Shown here: in pieces, positions 61,188 to 64,000 of the stretch | How positions within the stretch are numbered: the first letter of the stretch is position 1 | How the letters are laid out: every line of letters starts with the position of its first letter | DNA from: Pseudomonas sp. MMS21 TM103 | GTDB lineage: Bacteria > Pseudomonadota > Gammaproteobacteria > Pseudomonadales > Pseudomonadaceae | Assembly: GCF_022132145.1 (NCBI RefSeq) | Contig: NZ_JAJISP010000001.1 | Location: 682,001 to 746,000, forward strand | DNA length: 64,000 nucleotides | Direction: 5' to 3' | Translations under genes and position numbers: made by a program | Notes under the pieces: generated by a model | What the model was told of the DNA's origin: nothing | What the model saw: the letters and a program-made list of their open reading frames with translations, nothing else | Databases searched by the model: none

Positions 61188-62867
61188 ATGTCTGAAAAAA
61201 GCAATGATGATCTGAAACGCCAAGCTTCAGAGAACACTCTCGGCCTGAACCCGATCGTCGGCATCCAAAGCAAGGACCTGCTTACGTCGGCACGCACGGT
61301 GCTCACCCAGGCCATCCGGCAACCGTTTCACAGCGCCAAACACGTCGCTCATTTCGCCGTGGAGCTGAAGAACGTCCTGCTTGGCAAGTCCGAACTGCAG
61401 CCCGAGAGTGGCGACCGCCGCTTCGTCGATCCGGCCTGGAGCCAGAATCCGCTGTACAAGCGCTATCTACAAACTTACCTGGCCTGGCGCAAGGAACTGC
61501 ATGACTGGGTCGAGCACAGCAATCTGTCGGAGCAGGATGCCAGTCGCGGCCACTTCGTTATCAACCTGATGATCGACGCCATGGCGCCGAGCAACAGCAT
61601 GGCCAACCCGGCGGCGGTCAAGCGCTTCTTCGAGACCGGTGGCAAGAGCCTGCTCGATGGCCTGTCGCACCTGGCCAAGGACATTGTCAATAACGGCGGC
61701 ATGCCCAGCCAAGTCGACATGAAGGCCTTCGAAGTTGGCAAGACCCTGGCCACCACCGAAGGCGCAGTAGTGTTCCGCAATCAAGTGCTGGAACTGATCC
61801 AGTACAGCCCGATCACCGAACAGGTACACGAGCGCCCGTTGCTGGTGGTACCACCGCAGATCAACAAGTTCTATGTGTTCGACCTGTCGCCAGAGAAGAG
61901 CCTGGCGCGCTTCCTGTTGCGTAGCGGCGTGCAGACCTTCGTGGTCAGTTGGCGCAACCCGACCAAGGCACACCGCGAGTGGGGCCTGTCGAGCTATATC
62001 GAAGCGCTCAAGGAAGCTATCGACGCGGTCATCGCGATCACCGGCAGCAAAGACATCAACATGATCGGCGCCTGCTCCGGCGGCATGACCACAGCCTCGC
62101 TGCTCGGCCACTATGCGGCGCTTGGCGAGCACAAGGTTCACGCCCTGACCCTGCTGGTCAGCGTGCTGGACAACAAACTGGACACCCAGGTCGCACTGTT
62201 CGCCGATGAGAACACCTTGGAGATGGCCAAGCGCCGCTCCTACCAGGCCGGCGTCATCGAGGGCAGCGACATGGCCAAGGTGTTTGCCTGGATGCGCCCC
62301 AACGACCTGATCTGGAACTACTGGGTCAACAACTACCTGCTCGGCAACGAACCACCGGTGTTCGACATCCTCCACTGGAACAACGACACCACCCGCCTGC
62401 CCGCCGCACTGCACGGCGAGTTCATCGACATGTTCAAGACCAATCCGTTGATCCGTCCCGGCGCGCTGGAAGTCTGCGGCACGCCGATCGACCTCAAGCA
62501 GGTCACCTGCGACGTCTTTTGCCTCGCCGGCACCACCGATCACATCACCCCCTGGGAGGCGTGCTACAGGTCGGTACACCTGTTCGGCGGTAAATGCGAG
62601 TTCGTCCTGTCCAGCAGCGGGCATATCCAGAGCATCCTCAACCCGCCGGGCAATCCCAAGTCGCGCTACATGACCAACACGGAAATGCCCTTCGAGCCGA
62701 AAGATTGGCAGGCAAGTGCAACAAAACACACCGACTCCTGGTGGCTGCACTGGCAGAAGTGGCTGACCGAGCGCTCCGGCCCTAGCAAAAAAGCGCCAAC
62801 CAAACTGGGCAACAAACAGTTCCCGCCTGGCGAGCCAGCACCTGGAACCTACGTACACGAACGTTGA
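61188..62867 (+). CDS. phaC1: Class II poly(3-hydroxyalkanoate) synthase PhaC1
   Basis: PhaC1 polymerises medium-chain (R)-3-hydroxyacyl-CoA into PHA on granules. The 559-residue protein has the alpha/beta-hydrolase core with the nucleophile Cys296 in MIGACSGGMTT, Asp451 in GTTDHITPW and His479 in SSGHIQSILN. All three are at the numbers known for Pseudomonas PhaC1. The N-terminus MSEKSNDDLKRQASENTLGL is typical. The gene is the first of the pha cluster, with phaZ 145 bp downstream. Confidence 0.97.
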   Translation: MSEKSNDDLKRQASENTLGLNPIVGIQSKDLLTSARTVLTQAIRQPFHSAKHVAHFAVELKNVLLGKSELQPESGDRRFVDPAWSQNPLYKRYLQTYLAWRKELHDWVEHSNLSEQDASRGHFVINLMIDAMAPSNSMANPAAVKRFFETGGKSLLDGLSHLAKDIVNNGGMPSQVDMKAFEVGKTLATTEGAVVFRNQVLELIQYSPITEQVHERPLLVVPPQINKFYVFDLSPEKSLARFLLRSGVQTFVVSWRNPTKAHREWGLSSYIEALKEAIDAVIAITGSKDINMIGACSGGMTTASLLGHYAALGEHKVHALTLLVSVLDNKLDTQVALFADENTLEMAKRRSYQAGVIEGSDMAKVFAWMRPNDLIWNYWVNNYLLGNEPPVFDILHWNNDTTRLPAALHGEFIDMFKTNPLIRPGALEVCGTPIDLKQVTCDVFCLAGTTDHITPWEACYRSVHLFGGKCEFVLSSSGHIQSILNPPGNPKSRYMTNTEMPFEPKDWQASATKHTDSWWLHWQKWLTERSGPSKKAPTKLGNKQFPPGEPAPGTYVHER

Positions 62868-62895
62868 TCGACTGCGCCCTGCGCACCACTGCCCG

Positions 62896-62913
62896 CGGCA
62901 CTTGGAAGTGCCG
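62896..62913 (+). repeat. Hairpin between phaC1 and phaZ
   Basis: CGGCACTT and AAGTGCCG form a perfect 8-bp stem with loop GG. No T run follows, so it may stabilise or cut the phaC1 message instead of ending it. Confidence 0.5.
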
Positions 62914-63012
62914 TTCGCCCAACCGGCACATCCGCCAAGCAGGCGACCAGGTTTGTTCTGGGAGTGACCGGGACGGTCTCACCCAGTGTTTTCACTCATA
63001 GGGCTTGCGCGC

Positions 63013-63870
63013 ATGTCGTTACCATTTGTATTCCGCTCCATTGACCTGGATGGTCAAACCATCCGTACCGCCGTTCGTCCCGGTAGTGGAAAGATGGCGC
63101 CGCTGCTGATTTTCAATGGTATCGGCGCCAACCTGGAACTGGTCATGCCCTTCGTTCGAGCGCTCGACAGCGATCTCGAAGTGATCGCCTTCGACGTGCC
63201 CGGAGTCGGTGGTTCCTCGACTCCCAGCACCCCGTACCGCTTCCCTGGACTGGCCAAGCTGGCAGCACGCATGCTGGATTACCTGGACTACGGCCAGGTC
63301 AATGTGATCGGCGTGTCCTGGGGCGGCGCCCTGGCTCAACAGTTCGCCCATGACTACCCGGAACGCTGCAAGAAGCTGGTGCTGGCAGCCACTTCGGCCG
63401 GCGCGGTGATGGTGCCGGGCAAGCCCAAGGTGCTCTGGCGTATGGCCAGTCCACGGCGTTATGTACAGCCGTCTTATGGCGTGCAGATCGCGCCGGACAT
63501 CTACGGTGGCGCCTTCCGCCGCGACCCCAAGCTGGCCCTGGCACATGCCAGCAAGGTGCGCTCGGGCGGCAAGATGGGCTACTACTGGCAGCTGTTCGCC
63601 GGCCTTGGCTGGACCAGCATCCACTGGTTGCACAAAATCCGCCAACCGACCCTGGTGCTGGCCGGCGACGACGACCCGTTGATCCCGTTGATCAACATGC
63701 GCCTGCTGGCCTGGCGTATTCCGAATTCCGATCTGCATGTAATCGACGATGGCCACCTGTTCCTGGTGACCCGCGCCGGCGTAGTGGCACCGCTGATCAT
63801 GAAATTCCTCGCCGAAGAGCGCCAGCCGGCAGTGATGCACCCCCAACCCGCACCTGCTCGCCAGAACTGA
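63013..63870 (+). CDS. phaZ: Intracellular PHA depolymerase PhaZ
   Basis: PhaZ hydrolyses medium-chain PHA on granules to free the hydroxy acids. The 285-residue alpha/beta hydrolase has Ser102 in GVSWGGALAQQ, Asp221 in GDDDPLIP and His248 in DDGHLFLV. These are the same numbers as the catalytic triad of the P. putida enzyme, which confirms the start at ATG 63013. The in-frame GTG at 62986 would shift them. PFDVPGVGGSSTP-type blocks (here AFDVPGVGGSST) are conserved. Confidence 0.96.
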   Translation: MSLPFVFRSIDLDGQTIRTAVRPGSGKMAPLLIFNGIGANLELVMPFVRALDSDLEVIAFDVPGVGGSSTPSTPYRFPGLAKLAARMLDYLDYGQVNVIGVSWGGALAQQFAHDYPERCKKLVLAATSAGAVMVPGKPKVLWRMASPRRYVQPSYGVQIAPDIYGGAFRRDPKLALAHASKVRSGGKMGYYWQLFAGLGWTSIHWLHKIRQPTLVLAGDDDPLIPLINMRLLAWRIPNSDLHVIDDGHLFLVTRAGVVAPLIMKFLAEERQPAVMHPQPAPARQN

Positions 63871-64000
63871 CCCGCACCGAGAGCCTTCGAAAAATGCTCG
63901 CCTACTCCGGCCTTCTACGAACGCCCGCTGCATGATCGCACTACGCGAAAAGCCGGGGTATTCGGCGACAGACTCACGCCGCTGCTGGCGTTGCGCAACG
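63871..64000. other. Right-edge sequence after phaZ
   Basis: In the usual order phaC2 follows phaZ closely. None of the frames in these 130 bases resembles the start of phaC2. One frame reads RKAGVFGDRLTPLLALRN up to the edge without a start nearby, so an unrelated or repeated sequence may lie here. Confidence 0.3.

Overview
This 64 kb window is chromosomal DNA of a Pseudomonas (Gammaproteobacteria). The evidence is gene content and order: the runs nhaP2-mscK-selO, metY-thioesterase-usp-parA, hemE-gltD-gltB-damX-aroB-aroK-pilQPONM / ponA / maeB, rpmE / priA-argS-SPOR-hslVU, and phaC1-phaZ match the order I know from P. aeruginosa PA5021-PA5058. PHA synthase and depolymerase catalytic residues fall at exactly the positions known from Pseudomonas. 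The DNA is GC-rich, genes are closely packed, and I see no rRNA, tRNA, CRISPR, prophage or insertion sequence. The species cannot be named from this window.

Layout. 1-12.2 kb: K+/H+ antiporter (cut by the left edge), MscK-type channel, SelO AMPylator, a YgeA-type racemase on the minus strand, an SLC13 carrier, MetY, thioredoxin 2, a hotdog protein and a tandem Usp with an Anr-type promoter. 12.3-13.1 kb: a ParA-like ATPase on the minus strand. 13.2-30.4 kb: a 17 kb, 19-gene, one-direction cluster for an aryl polyene pigment. 30.4-30.9 kb: a truncated gene remnant and a small cytochrome c. 30.9-46.6 kb (minus strand): hemE, gltD-gltB, damX-aroB-aroK, pilQPONM. 46.7-49.2 kb: PBP1a. 49.4-53.3 kb (minus strand): maeB, an M48 peptidase lipoprotein, a secreted nuclease, rpmE. 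53.5-60.8 kb: priA, argS, a SPOR protein, hslVU, a DUF971 protein. 61.2-63.9 kb: phaC1-phaZ.

The aryl polyene island is the accessory part and the most interesting. It encodes two ketosynthases, a chain-length-factor-like partner, two acyl carrier proteins, a ketoreductase, a dehydratase plus a second dehydratase domain fused to the acyl ligase, a thioesterase, two acyltransferases, a glycosyltransferase, and LolA-like and MMPL proteins for moving lipid product outwards. It also has an aromatic amino acid ammonia-lyase, a flavin enzyme with halogenase-type motifs and a methyltransferase, so the pigment may be halogenated and methylated like xanthomonadin. A sigma-70-like promoter stands in front of it. 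Its right end abuts a gene fragment that has lost its 5' part, which looks like the insertion scar. A decayed copy of the fabG start sits 70 bp before the real fabG.

Regulatory signals that can be read directly include a sigma-32 promoter for hslVU, a sigma-54 promoter with an overlapping dyad for phaC1, an Anr box at about -41 for usp, palindromes touching the starts of selO and trxC, and an rpmE terminator that lies inside the signal-peptide frame of the next gene.
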